The position numbers were made by a program, and so were the translations under genes. Below the pieces are notes generated by a model that did not search any database, was not told the origin of the DNA, and saw nothing but the letters and a program-made list of their open reading frames with translations. A stretch of 42,669 nt of DNA, from NCBI GenBank assembly GCA_964582705.1, contig CAZOTE010000013.1:1-42669 (forward strand), in the 5' to 3' direction. This document shows, piece after piece, positions 8,626 to 16,749 of this stretch (the first letter of the stretch is position 1; every line of letters starts with the position of its first letter). The stretch comes from Alkalibacter sp964582705. Lineage in GTDB: Bacteria > Bacillota > Clostridia > Eubacteriales > Alkalibacteraceae.

Positions 8626-10849
8626 CCGCAAGCCCCCTCTCTTTTGTTTTTTGTAACTTGTACAATTTCCGTGCTATTTTCTCAACGTCCGCTTCTTCGC
8701 GGACTACCATGCCCTCAAGATTGAAGTGGTTGTGGATATCTCCGCCGCTACTCGGTTTTTCTTTTCCGAGTGCAGGGTTGTACTTTTTAGGTACGACAGA
8801 TTCACCCTTGTGTATCAAGGCTAGCATATCTTGTGGCACTATGTTCGTTCCAGTTGCCAACTTCGGAATCCTAGGCAGTGATACCCTCGGGATAGTGGGT
8901 ATCCCAAAGGATTTCCCACCAAGACCGGGAACCCATGACGGAATTTTTATTGATGGAATTTTATTTATTGCTCTGCTGACACCATTAATCATGGATTCGA
9001 AACCACCAATAACACCGTTCATAATCCCAGCTACAGCATTAGCGGCCCCTTTTGCGACACCCTTCATGCCATCCCACATGCGACCCCAATCACCAGTAAC
9101 AAGGCCTATAAATGCGTTGAAAATTCCTTTAATGACTTCTAGTACACCACCAATAATCGAACTCACGCTTCTAATCGCATTGAAGGCAGTATCCTTGATA
9201 AATCCCCAAAGAACGTCCCAAATAGCCTTGATTGTACCGCCCCATCTCTCCCAGAAAGACTGAATCCTACTCATGATGCTTTTAATAACTTCATAAACCA
9301 ACTCGATTACAAGCTTCACAATTTCGTATATTGAGGTAAAAACGTTATCGACAAATCCCATGATATCATCGCCCCATTTGGTCCAAAATTTCTTGATAGA
9401 GTCCAAGGCCCTGGCAATGATATCCCTTGCGGCTGATATAGCCAATGAGATGCCTTCTTTGATCTTCTCCCAAATATTAATGATGGCGACTCGGAAATCT
9501 TCGTTTGTTTTCCACAGATGCGTCACAATGGCGATTATACCCGCTATTGCAGCGACTGCAATGGCTATGGGACCAACTAATGCCAATATCGAACCATGGG
9601 ATGCTATGATTCCTGCTTTTAACAGTTTAAGACCCGCAGTAAACCGGCTAACAGTCCTTACAATCTTAGCCACAATAACTAATGCAGGACCTATAGCCGC
9701 AACCAAACCCGCTATTTTTACAATGGTTTCTAAAACGCTTTGGTCCAGGCTCGCAAACCAGTTAACCCAACTAGCGATCTTATCCACGATCTGTGAAATA
9801 ATCGGAATTAGAATCTCTGATATTTGTATGGCCACACCTTCCAGTGCTGATTTCAGTCTAGTGAATTGCCCCTGCAGGTTATCCTGCATTGTGTCGGCCA
9901 TTTCAGTAGCAGCACCATTGTAATTCTTTGTTGCATCAGTTAGACTGTTGAAATCTTCCTCGCTTGCGTTTATGATGGCAAGCATTCCCGACATTGCTTC
10001 ACGGCCGAAAATTGTGGAGGCCTTCTGCGCCTTTTGTTCTTCACTTAACCCTGCGAAGCTTCCTCTTAATTCTCCTAGCAGTTGATCCATAGGCTTCATT
10101 TCGCCGTTCGTATCGGTCATAGATATCCCTAGTTCTTTCATGGCTTTTTTGGCTTCGCCGGTTCCGTTCACCATTCGATTCAATGAACTCCTAAGAGCAG
10201 TACCTGCCTGGCTCCCCTTGATTCCGGCATTGGCCATCAGACCTAAAGCAAGGGCTGTGTCCTCTGCTGAATACCCCAATGCGCCTGCTACAGGTGCAAC
10301 GTATTTAAAAGATTCTCCCAGCATCTCAACGTTTGTATTTGCATTCCTTGAAGTATTAGCTAGGAGGTCAGTAAAGGCGCTAGTTTGCTCTGCCTTCATC
10401 CCGAAAGCAGTCATGGCATCGGAAACAATGTCCGATACAACAGCAAGCTCGGATCCGCTGGCTGCGGCCAGGGCAAGTATGCCGGGCATCGAGGATACGA
10501 TCTGATTTGTATCATAGCCTGCCATTCCAAGATACTTCATACCGTCCGCAGCTTCGCGCGCCGAGAATTTCGTAGTGGATCCTAACTCTTTAGCCTGGTT
10601 TTCCAACATTTCAAATTCTTTGCCGGTAGAACCAGTAATTGCTTTGACTTCACTCATTCCAGCCTGGAAATCAGAACCAATCTTAACGGATGCGGCCCCA
10701 ATCCCGAGGATTGGTATCGTTAAGTTTTTAGTGAGTGTTTTACCCACGTTTTCCATTTTTTTTGAAACATATTCTATCTCTTTAGTAGCTCGCCTTAAAT
10801 CTCTGTCAAAGTCTTTAAGATCTGCTCCAATTTTAACTAACAGTGCCAT
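8615..10849 (-). CDS. Tail tape measure protein
   Basis: The 744 residues begin with a charged coiled coil (DFDRDLRRATKEIEYVSKKMENVGKTL). The classic TP901-type tape measure core follows (about residues 60-340, with FQAGMSEVKAITGSTGKEFE and GTALRSSLNRM), then several hydrophobic helices (about 370-450 and 560-610). It sets tail length and passes into the host membrane during DNA delivery. By the rule of about 1.5 angstrom per residue, the tail should be near 110 nm. The start has a GGAGG site, and the gene follows the tail chaperones as in most siphophages. Confidence 0.93.
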   Translation of the reverse strand: MALLVKIGADLKDFDRDLRRATKEIEYVSKKMENVGKTLTKNLTIPILGIGAASVKIGSDFQAGMSEVKAITGSTGKEFEMLENQAKELGSTTKFSAREAADGMKYLGMAGYDTNQIVSSMPGILALAAASGSELAVVSDIVSDAMTAFGMKAEQTSAFTDLLANTSRNANTNVEMLGESFKYVAPVAGALGYSAEDTALALGLMANAGIKGSQAGTALRSSLNRMVNGTGEAKKAMKELGISMTDTNGEMKPMDQLLGELRGSFAGLSEEQKAQKASTIFGREAMSGMLAIINASEEDFNSLTDATKNYNGAATEMADTMQDNLQGQFTRLKSALEGVAIQISEILIPIISQIVDKIASWVNWFASLDQSVLETIVKIAGLVAAIGPALVIVAKIVRTVSRFTAGLKLLKAGIIASHGSILALVGPIAIAVAAIAGIIAIVTHLWKTNEDFRVAIINIWEKIKEGISLAISAARDIIARALDSIKKFWTKWGDDIMGFVDNVFTSIYEIVKLVIELVYEVIKSIMSRIQSFWERWGGTIKAIWDVLWGFIKDTAFNAIRSVSSIIGGVLEVIKGIFNAFIGLVTGDWGRMWDGMKGVAKGAANAVAGIMNGVIGGFESMINGVSRAINKIPSIKIPSWVPGLGGKSFGIPTIPRVSLPRIPKLATGTNIVPQDMLALIHKGESVVPKKYNPALGKEKPSSGGDIHNHFNLEGMVVREEADVEKIARKLYKLQKTKERGLAGAY

Positions 10850-10861
10850 CCATTCACCTCC

Positions 10862-11475
10862 TTACTTGGAGAATTCAGATTTTAATTCTTTTAACGTTTT
10901 TTCTTTTTCTGCTGGATCAATAAAGTTTTCTTGAAGTTCTCCTTCGTCGTCATAGAGTTTATAATTTTTCCCAGTCCGTGCGTTTATATAGCCAACCCGT
11001 ACTACAGAAACCAGTGTCTCCATATCATCTTTGTGTTTACGGTATTTTTCTTCGAGCATTAAATCAATTTCACGGTAGGTCATTTCGTAAAAATCAAAAA
11101 CGGATATACCCAAATGCACTGTCGCAATTTTGAACATATCCGCCAGAGTGTAGTTATTTACTTCTTCATCGCCGGATGAACCGGGTTTACTTTTTTTTTG
11201 CCACTAGGCAAGGCAAGTTCTATCGCTTCGCCTATCTTATTGGCTACCATTTTTAAATCGGCATTCTCTATCAGGTCTCCTACAGTTTCCATTTCGATCT
11301 CGTCATCTTCCCAGCGCAGGCCGCAGTAGAGTATGGTTCTAATGTCGGCAAGCCCAGCTCCATCAGTTAAATTGCTGATCGACTTTCCGGTGATGCTCTC
11401 AATGTCGCAAATGGCATTCACACCCAGCCTCAAGTTTCTCATCTTATCTAATTCAATTGGTATTGATTTCTTCAT
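10862..11475 (-). CDS. Tail assembly chaperone, long form made by -1 frameshift (gpGT-like)
   Basis: This product reads the upstream 105-residue frame up to the A9 run at 11191-11199, slips back one base, and continues through the downstream frame to 10862, about 204 residues in all. After slippage the new frame is open with no stop: SKPGSSGDEEVNNYTLADMF, then the 91-residue downstream frame. The ATG at 11137 inside that frame has no convincing ribosome site and falls in the middle of the YTLADMFKIA motif, so independent initiation is unlikely. In lambda and many siphophages the G and GT proteins coat the tape measure protein during tail assembly. Confidence 0.85.
11158..11475 (-). CDS. Tail assembly chaperone, short form (gpG-like)
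   Basis: This 105-residue protein lies between the major tail protein and the tape measure gene, the fixed place of tail chaperone genes. It has an N-terminal MKKSIPIELDKMRNLRLG segment and a GLRWEDDE region seen in this family. Near its end lies PSGKKKVNP, whose lysine codons form the slippery A9 tract. Most ribosomes should stop at 11158 to give this short form. The rest make the long form. Confidence 0.85.
   Translation of the reverse strand: MKKSIPIELDKMRNLRLGVNAICDIESITGKSISNLTDGAGLADIRTILYCGLRWEDDEIEMETVGDLIENADLKMVANKIGEAIELALPSGKKKVNPVHPAMKK
11191..11199 (-). promoter_or_regulatory. Slippery sequence for programmed -1 frameshift
   Basis: On the minus strand, nine A residues stand as GGC AAA AAA AAA GTA in the zero frame. 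They contain the heptamer A AAA AAA with the correct phase for simultaneous -1 slippage of two lysine tRNAs. The -1 frame is open right through the stop of the short form. I did not identify a stable downstream pseudoknot by eye. Confidence 0.8.
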
Positions 11476-11500
11476 GCTTTCCTTCCTCCCATCTTATTAA

Positions 11501-11896
11501 TTAAGCCCCTGATAGAACCTTTTCAAGCTTTCCGTCTCCTTCGAGGGTAACGGAATACGTCGCCAGGTCGTCATAAGGGGCTTCGATTGGAAAGTCAGTG
11601 ATGATTGCGCTACCCGTGTATTTGTTCCCAGATTTGAAAGCCACGTCAATGGTTACTTTCGTATTGTTCATATAAGCATCTTCAAGTGCCGCAAATGCTG
11701 CATCATCTTCTACCATTAGACCGTCACAATCCACTCCCCAGTTTTTAAAGCCTATTTCTTTTTCTTCCCATCCTTCGCTGTCCTTGGATGTGGAATCCAT
11801 GGATTCAGCGCTACGATTTAACGTCGCATTCCTCTGACCTCCAAGAATATCTGTCCCTATACTGACAAGTATGTCTACTCCTTTTTTCTTTGGCAT
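11501..11896 (-). CDS. Major tail (tube) protein, TP901-1 family
   Basis: The protein has 131 residues. The N-terminal MPKKKGVDILVSIG, then GQRNATLNRSAESMDSTSKD and the GWEEKEIGFKNWGVDCDGL block, are characteristic of the TP901-1 type tail tube protein, which stacks in hexamer rings around the tape measure. It is somewhat shorter than the about 170 residues common in the family, with no C-terminal Ig-like domain. It is preceded by AGGAGG. Confidence 0.9.
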   Translation of the reverse strand: MPKKKGVDILVSIGTDILGGQRNATLNRSAESMDSTSKDSEGWEEKEIGFKNWGVDCDGLMVEDDAAFAALEDAYMNNTKVTIDVAFKSGNKYTGSAIITDFPIEAPYDDLATYSVTLEGDGKLEKVLSGA

Positions 11897-11907
11897 GTTA
11901 TATCCTC

Positions 11908-12288
11908 CTATTCATATTCAACTCTATAAACCAACTGCAAAGTCACATGGACAAGCTCCATCGTTTCCCGTTTCACATCAATAAGCTGTGTTTCGTGATA
12001 ACAAAAAACGTAATCATCAGTCTCAAGATCGTCTGCCAGCTCTTCTTCAATCAAAAATGCCAGCTTTTTGATGTCAAGCATACCACGATTCTCAGCCCAT
12101 ACTTCAACCGCGGTGGTTATTTGCTTTCCTGTACTTGTCTTAGTGTTAAAAGGCACAGCTCTGACATCACCGATTATAATATACTTAACCGCTTTGTTTT
12201 CTGGGACATAATCATAAACCGGCCAATTAATCTCTTGATTTTCGTCCATCTTTTTCTTCATAGCTTCTTGTAAATCAAATAGTAACAA
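11908..12288 (-). CDS. Tail terminator / completion protein (DUF3168-like)
   Basis: This 126-residue protein lies between the HK97 gp10-like protein and the tail tube, the place of the tail terminator that caps the tube and joins it to the head. Its alpha/beta pattern (a start helix with DLQEAMKKKMDEN, then beta strands around KYIIIGDVRAVPF and a VTLQLVYRVEYE end) fits DUF3168. It overlaps the upstream gene by 14 bases. Confidence 0.75.
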   Translation of the reverse strand: MLLFDLQEAMKKKMDENQEINWPVYDYVPENKAVKYIIIGDVRAVPFNTKTSTGKQITTAVEVWAENRGMLDIKKLAFLIEEELADDLETDDYVFCYHETQLIDVKRETMELVHVTLQLVYRVEYE

Positions 12289-12685
12289 CTTTGTCCACCA
12301 ACTTTCTCACTTCACGCTCATAATTCGGTCTTTCTGAATCCGCTGCAGGCTTCATAAATGGTCTAGCAGGCATGCTGCCTACTGACTTACCACTCTTGTG
12401 CCTTCTCGGTTGGGTCCCATATTCAGCTAGATGCCTGTGCGGTGCCTTACGAGGGAGAACTGTCGCCGCTGGGCCGTTTTTGTCAAATTGCTTAGGCTTT
12501 ATAGCCCTGTACAACTTGCCCGTTTTTGGCCTGAATTTGGCATTAACGTTTGACTTTGCATTGCTTGCAATCTTCTTTGACGATCCCTCTACTATGCTTT
12601 TAAACTCATTGCGAAGATTCTCGTTGTATAATGACATCTTCCTGATAGTTTCTTCCATGTTTTCAATGCTGATATCAGACTTCAT
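12275..12685 (-). CDS. HK97 gp10-like head-tail / tail completion protein
   Basis: The 136-residue basic protein has a helical N-terminal half and the GTQPRRHKSGKSVGSMPARPFM segment typical of the HK97-gp10 family. The family joins head and tail in HK97-like phages. Its neighbours on both sides are connector genes in standard order. The gap to the upstream gene is 3 bases. Confidence 0.85.
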   Translation of the reverse strand: MKSDISIENMEETIRKMSLYNENLRNEFKSIVEGSSKKIASNAKSNVNAKFRPKTGKLYRAIKPKQFDKNGPAATVLPRKAPHRHLAEYGTQPRRHKSGKSVGSMPARPFMKPAADSERPNYEREVRKLVDKVVTI

Positions 12686-12688
12686 GTG

Positions 12689-13027
12689 CTACACCCTTTC
12701 AACGCAAATCAATTCCAATTCTTTGTTTTTTTCTTCAATGTTCATCACGTACTGAACATCGAATCGCCGGCCATCATATACAACAATCATCGAACGGTCA
12801 ATGCCAGGACGATATCTGATATTGACTTCGTGGGTGAGTTCAGACTGGCCTTGTTGCGCTTCGTAAAAGTTGCGTCCCCTTATCGGTCTGACATAGGCCC
12901 AGGTCTCACATTCTAAATCCCAACCTTCGCCAGTTTCCCAGTCATCAGAATAACCACCACCACCGTCTGGATAGTTCTCGTTGAACTTCATGATTTTGAT
13001 CCACTTGTTTCGCTTTCCCGGATTCAT
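12689..13027 (-). CDS. Head-tail adaptor / head closure protein
   Basis: The protein has 112 residues. It starts MNPGKRNKWIKIMKF and contains the ETWAYVRPIRGRNFYEAQQ block and a later VNIRYRPGIDRSM strand that mark the Phage_H_T_join (SPP1 gp16-like) family. It closes the portal channel after packaging. The ATG overlaps the stop of the upstream connector gene by four bases. Confidence 0.9.
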   Translation of the reverse strand: MNPGKRNKWIKIMKFNENYPDGGGGYSDDWETGEGWDLECETWAYVRPIRGRNFYEAQQGQSELTHEVNIRYRPGIDRSMIVVYDGRRFDVQYVMNIEEKNKELELICVERV

Positions 13028-13326
13028 TCAGTATCACCTTCTGTCTCTTCAACAGGATCATAAGCATACTGCAGCTGCGTCTTGATGCTCTGAATCGTAA
13101 TCCGAGTCCGATCGGTCGCTTTCCCGACATACTCCCGGTTCTCATACCAGTCTGAAATAAGGACCAACCGCAAAAGATTAATCAGTTTATTCCCGAGGTC
13201 CACATCTAATCCAAAGGCATTCTTGCAATAAACGTCACTAGCAGCTATCAGCGAGTCTATTAAACCATCCTCTGCAGTGTAGTCAGCATCAATCCTTAAG
13301 TACTCTTTCACATCGCTTCTGACCAT
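13024..13326 (-). CDS. Head-tail connector protein (gp6-like)
   Basis: The 100-residue helical protein has the motif VKEYLRIDADYTAEDGLIDSLIAAS near the N-terminus, diagnostic of the Phage_connect_1/gp6 family that forms a ring under the portal. The C-terminus is acidic (DPVEETEGDTE). It starts right at the end of the preceding small gene and overlaps the following adaptor gene. Confidence 0.9.
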   Translation of the reverse strand: MVRSDVKEYLRIDADYTAEDGLIDSLIAASDVYCKNAFGLDVDLGNKLINLLRLVLISDWYENREYVGKATDRTRITIQSIKTQLQYAYDPVEETEGDTE

Positions 13327-13547
13327 TACTTATCACCGCTCTGCTTAGACTTCTCCTTTTCAGGTACTTTCTTGAGTTCCTCTTCGCTCAAGTCCGGAGT
13401 TTTTTCTTCTTTCTGCTCTTTCTTGATCTCAGTCGCATATCGGAAAGTTGTTAAAATCTCGCCAACTCTCTTGTTGACCGTTACCTCTTCGCCTTTTTTA
13501 TATTTCTTGTTGAGATACCGACAATCGGTCTTAATTTTAAGTTTCAT
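13326..13547 (-). CDS. Small phage protein between capsid and connector genes
   Basis: The protein has 73 residues. The first 45 form a small beta-rich part with YLNKKYKKGEEVTVNKRVGEIL. The rest is a lysine/glutamate-rich, probably disordered tail. Small proteins of this kind commonly sit between the major capsid and connector genes. Their function is unsettled, and I do not assign one. A good AGGAGG site lies before the ATG. Confidence 0.7.
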   Translation of the reverse strand: MKLKIKTDCRYLNKKYKKGEEVTVNKRVGEILTTFRYATEIKKEQKEEKTPDLSEEELKKVPEKEKSKQSGDK

Positions 13548-13597
13548 CCATTCTACCTCCTAAATAAAAAGATATAGAGAGGGAATATCCCTCTCTA

Positions 13598-14752
13598 TTA
13601 ACCTCCAGCAACTACTGTCTGAACTTCACCGAATACAATTGCATCTACGTCGAATGTAGCTACATCTTCACGAGTTATCGCTCTCATATCAGTTCTGTTT
13701 TTCTTGAATGCATCTCCGCCAATGTTGGTGGTCAAGAGAGACATTGCCTGGCGGTCGAACAGTACGACCCCCTCTTTCAGGGAACCACAAATGATCGGTG
13801 CAAACTCATTGCCAGTGTTCACTCTTGTGGGAAGCGTTTTGTTTGAATAAACCTCGACAGGATGTATCCCGAAAAGTCTCCTAACTGTTTTATTAACCGG
13901 ATCCGGCTGCAGAACATACTTTCCGTCTTCATCTTTCAGAGAATCTAACCAGTTAAATCCGTCCTGGTTCGTAACTACGACGCTTTGTAAAGAAATCGCA
14001 GGATCAAGCGTCACGTTGAAGATAGATTTGAGATCATCAAACCCAGATACCGGAGTTTTAGTTAAAGTGTTAAGTAGGGTAACAATCAAGTTGTTCCTAG
14101 TGGCTACTTGCTTTTTAGCAAGCCATCTTTGTAAATATGTTCTCAAGTTTGCCGCATTGTCTGCAAGTAAATTGTTAGGAACCGGAAGGATACCTCCACG
14201 ATCCTTTATGGTGTAGGTGATAGTTTTGAACTGCGGAGAATCAGATGCTGGTACATCGGCTCCTTCTGCAAATACAGCAAATGGTGTGAATTCCGCATCT
14301 TTCTCAAGAACCCTAGAGCCGCTCAAAGTAGATACAGGTTCTACTGTTACAAGGGATTCGAGAGATCTATGCTCTCTTTTTAGCTCATTGATTGCACTGA
14401 CCTCGTCCTCGGGTATTAAATACCCGCCATCTTCGTCAGAAGTTGAAGATAAAGCAGCTTTTGATTCAAGTAGGGAAGCTTCTTCCTGGCTTAGTTTCTT
14501 TCCAGCAACCGCCTTGTAAAAAACATCTTTGTACTTAAGATCTCCGTTTTGCGGTCCTTTGTTCAAAGGTTCTCCTCCATTAGGCTCTTCACCCAAGGCA
14601 TCCAGGGCTTCTATCTTTGCTTTAATAACTTGGATTTCATCCGTGGCCGCCTTAATTTCGTCTTTTGTAACACCCTCTTTATTCATAAGGGCTTGTGCAG
14701 CATTTTTCTTACTTGCAAGCAAGTCAAGTAGTTCTCTTTTATCTTTTCTCAT
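13598..14752 (-). CDS. HK97-fold major capsid protein
   Basis: The protein has 384 residues. The first about 100 form a charged coiled coil (delta/scaffold domain) expected to be removed by the phage protease. The rest is the HK97 fold, with VEPVSTLSGSRVLEK, the PVPNNLLADNAANL region and a C-terminal IVFGEVQTVVAGG. It builds the icosahedral shell. It follows the protease and portal genes in the standard order. Confidence 0.93.
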   Translation of the reverse strand: MRKDKRELLDLLASKKNAAQALMNKEGVTKDEIKAATDEIQVIKAKIEALDALGEEPNGGEPLNKGPQNGDLKYKDVFYKAVAGKKLSQEEASLLESKAALSSTSDEDGGYLIPEDEVSAINELKREHRSLESLVTVEPVSTLSGSRVLEKDAEFTPFAVFAEGADVPASDSPQFKTITYTIKDRGGILPVPNNLLADNAANLRTYLQRWLAKKQVATRNNLIVTLLNTLTKTPVSGFDDLKSIFNVTLDPAISLQSVVVTNQDGFNWLDSLKDEDGKYVLQPDPVNKTVRRLFGIHPVEVYSNKTLPTRVNTGNEFAPIICGSLKEGVVLFDRQAMSLLTTNIGGDAFKKNRTDMRAITREDVATFDVDAIVFGEVQTVVAGG

Positions 14753-14770
14753 TTTTTCAACTCTCCTTTT

Positions 14771-15505
14771 TTATAGTTCAGTTTCCAATTTCAACATGGC
14801 TTTCAAAAGTTCAACTTCAAAATCCTTTTGTTTCTCCGGTGGGGAAGGGGAAGGTTCTCCCTCTGGTTTAATTAAATCACCCAAGCGCTCAGGCGCGTTT
14901 GTGTATTTATCCAGTAATGCAGAGTCCACACATGCGGCTATAGCCTTTGTTTCTTCCAATTCATCGGCAAAGCCCTTATTGACACATTCCTCGGCACTTA
15001 ACCACGTCTCGGCATCGACCAGGGATACAATCTCATTTCTTTCTATGTTAGCCTTAGCTTCATAGGCATCAATGATGGACCCTTCTATCTTGTCAAGGTC
15101 ATCTGCAAGCTTCCTAAATTCGTTAGAGTTGCCAACAGCCCAGGACCAAGGCTTGTGGATCATCATCATTGCATTTTTAGGCATAATAACTTTGTCGCCA
15201 GCCATCGCAATAACGCTAGCTATACTGGCCGCCAACCCGTCAATATAAACATTGACGGAAGCGCTATGCCGCTTCAGCATGGAGTGAATCGCCTGGCCTG
15301 CAAATACATCTCCACCCGGAGAATTGATGTAAACATTTAGTGTGTTAATATCGCCCAAGGCATCTAAGTCGGCCTTGAATTCTTTTGGAGTGACCTCATC
15401 GCCCCACCATGACTCGTTGGATATCTCACCATACATTGTCAACTCACCAACACCTTCGCTGCTATTTTTCATTTCCCAAAACTTATGCGCTTTCTTTTTT
15501 CCCAT
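14771..15505 (-). CDS. ClpP-like head maturation protease
   Basis: This protein of about 244 residues has the S14 peptidase fold. It contains VYINSPGGDVFAGQAIHSML, a catalytic serine in the DGLAASIASVIAMAG helix, and the histidine in MMMIHKPWSWAVG. It cleaves the capsid delta domain during head maturation. I place the start at ATG 15505 (MGKKKAHKFWEM). The frame extends further upstream, but that part overlaps the portal gene and has no family similarity that I can see. Confidence 0.9.
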   Translation of the reverse strand: MGKKKAHKFWEMKNSSEGVGELTMYGEISNESWWGDEVTPKEFKADLDALGDINTLNVYINSPGGDVFAGQAIHSMLKRHSASVNVYIDGLAASIASVIAMAGDKVIMPKNAMMMIHKPWSWAVGNSNEFRKLADDLDKIEGSIIDAYEAKANIERNEIVSLVDAETWLSAEECVNKGFADELEETKAIAACVDSALLDKYTNAPERLGDLIKPEGEPSPSPPEKQKDFEVELLKAMLKLETEL

Positions 15506-16739
15506 CTTCTGATTCACCCCCTTTCTTGTTTTTGTAGTAAGCACCTATCTCTGTGAGTTTCTGCATGTTCCCATTGCAAATCAACTCGTCGCCGCCTTCT
15601 TTGGGAGACATCTCTTCTTTCTCACGGGCTTCATTTGGTGTGAGGAATCCCGACTGAATCCCTACTCTGTAAGCTTCGTATCGGGTTTTTATATCCGCCC
15701 GAAGAATGGAATCAACGTTAAACTTGAAGTAATATCCCTGCTTGATTTCTCGGTCAACCAAGAGCTTTGACATAAGCTCCTGCTCATACATAGTCAATAT
15801 CGACTGTAATGTATCTACATAAAACTCTTTCTGCTGCTCTGCAATATTTGTGTGCGTAGCCCGGCTTAAGTCATTGAGCTGATGCATTTTGATTCCAAAA
15901 GCTGCAGCTATCTGTCGAATGGTCAGGTTTGATATTTCTGTGAATTGCGCATCTGTCATACTCGTATTAAGCGGAGTATAAGAAAAGCCCAAAGGCAACG
16001 GTAAAAGCTTGCCTGCATTCTTGGATCCGCCGACCATTCTCTCAAATCTTTCCTGTAACTTTCGCTCGCCAACCTCGCTGATGTCGCCGGTGTACTGCAA
16101 TACTCCTTTTGCGAACATCCCTGACTTAAAATACTGGTTTATAAAGTGCTGGCCGCTCTGTGCATTCTCTATACTCGTCTTTAAGTAGTCTCGGACCGAG
16201 ATGCCAACTAATCCATTTGTTACAAGACCTTTAAAGTGCAAAATCTCATCCGAGAAGAACTTCAGCTCCGATCCGTCACGACCACGAATTACATACCAGA
16301 TAGCATCTTTCTGACCAACAATCCCAGCATCATCAATCCAAATTTCAACCTCACCAAAATCAATAGGGTAGAGGCCCTGCAACGTTCCTCTCCGGTCGTA
16401 GTCGGGAATAACAATCGCATTTCCGTGGTGGTTCTTCTGAAATTCCACCATCTTCCAAAAGTCTGAAGCACTCATATAAGGGTTAGGGCGCAATTTTAAA
16501 AATGGTGCTAAGTGATGATCATTTACTTTTTTCTTGCCTTCTTCGGTCTCCTGGTAAACTTTCAATGGCAATTTACTTACCGTGTCGCTAAGTATCCGGA
16601 TGCAGGTGAAATAGGTAGCCTCTCGCAGTTTGTCGCCACTTAAACCATCTATATTGATGCCCAGATACTTTAAAAGCTCCTCGTCTTGTAGACTTATGTT
16701 TTTTATGAATCTTTTCTGAAACCAATTGAATAATCTCAT
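15483..16739 (-). CDS. Phage portal protein, HK97 family
   Basis: The 418 residues show the HK97 portal pattern: MRLFNWFQKRF at the start, TCIRILSDTVSKLPLKVYQE, NHHGNAIVIPDYD, then FGIKMHQLNDLSRATHTNIAEQQKEF and GVQSGFLTPNEARE-like text near the end. Twelve copies form the DNA channel at one vertex. The C-terminal tail is charged and overlaps the start of the protease gene. The gene follows the large terminase by 10 bases. Confidence 0.93.
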   Translation of the reverse strand: MRLFNWFQKRFIKNISLQDEELLKYLGINIDGLSGDKLREATYFTCIRILSDTVSKLPLKVYQETEEGKKKVNDHHLAPFLKLRPNPYMSASDFWKMVEFQKNHHGNAIVIPDYDRRGTLQGLYPIDFGEVEIWIDDAGIVGQKDAIWYVIRGRDGSELKFFSDEILHFKGLVTNGLVGISVRDYLKTSIENAQSGQHFINQYFKSGMFAKGVLQYTGDISEVGERKLQERFERMVGGSKNAGKLLPLPLGFSYTPLNTSMTDAQFTEISNLTIRQIAAAFGIKMHQLNDLSRATHTNIAEQQKEFYVDTLQSILTMYEQELMSKLLVDREIKQGYYFKFNVDSILRADIKTRYEAYRVGIQSGFLTPNEAREKEEMSPKEGGDELICNGNMQKLTEIGAYYKNKKGGESEDGKKESA

Positions 16740-16749
16740 TTTTCACCTC

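Noticed and set aside
8658..9263. Open frame of 201 codons on the plus strand opposite the tape measure gene
   Set aside because: It is antisense to a well-supported tape measure protein, has no ribosome site and shows the composition of a mirrored hydrophobic gene.
10862..11137. Independent gene starting at ATG 11137
   Set aside because: There is no good ribosome site, the ATG falls inside a continuous conserved-looking segment, and the upstream frame is open to the A9 slippery tract. A frameshift product is the better explanation.
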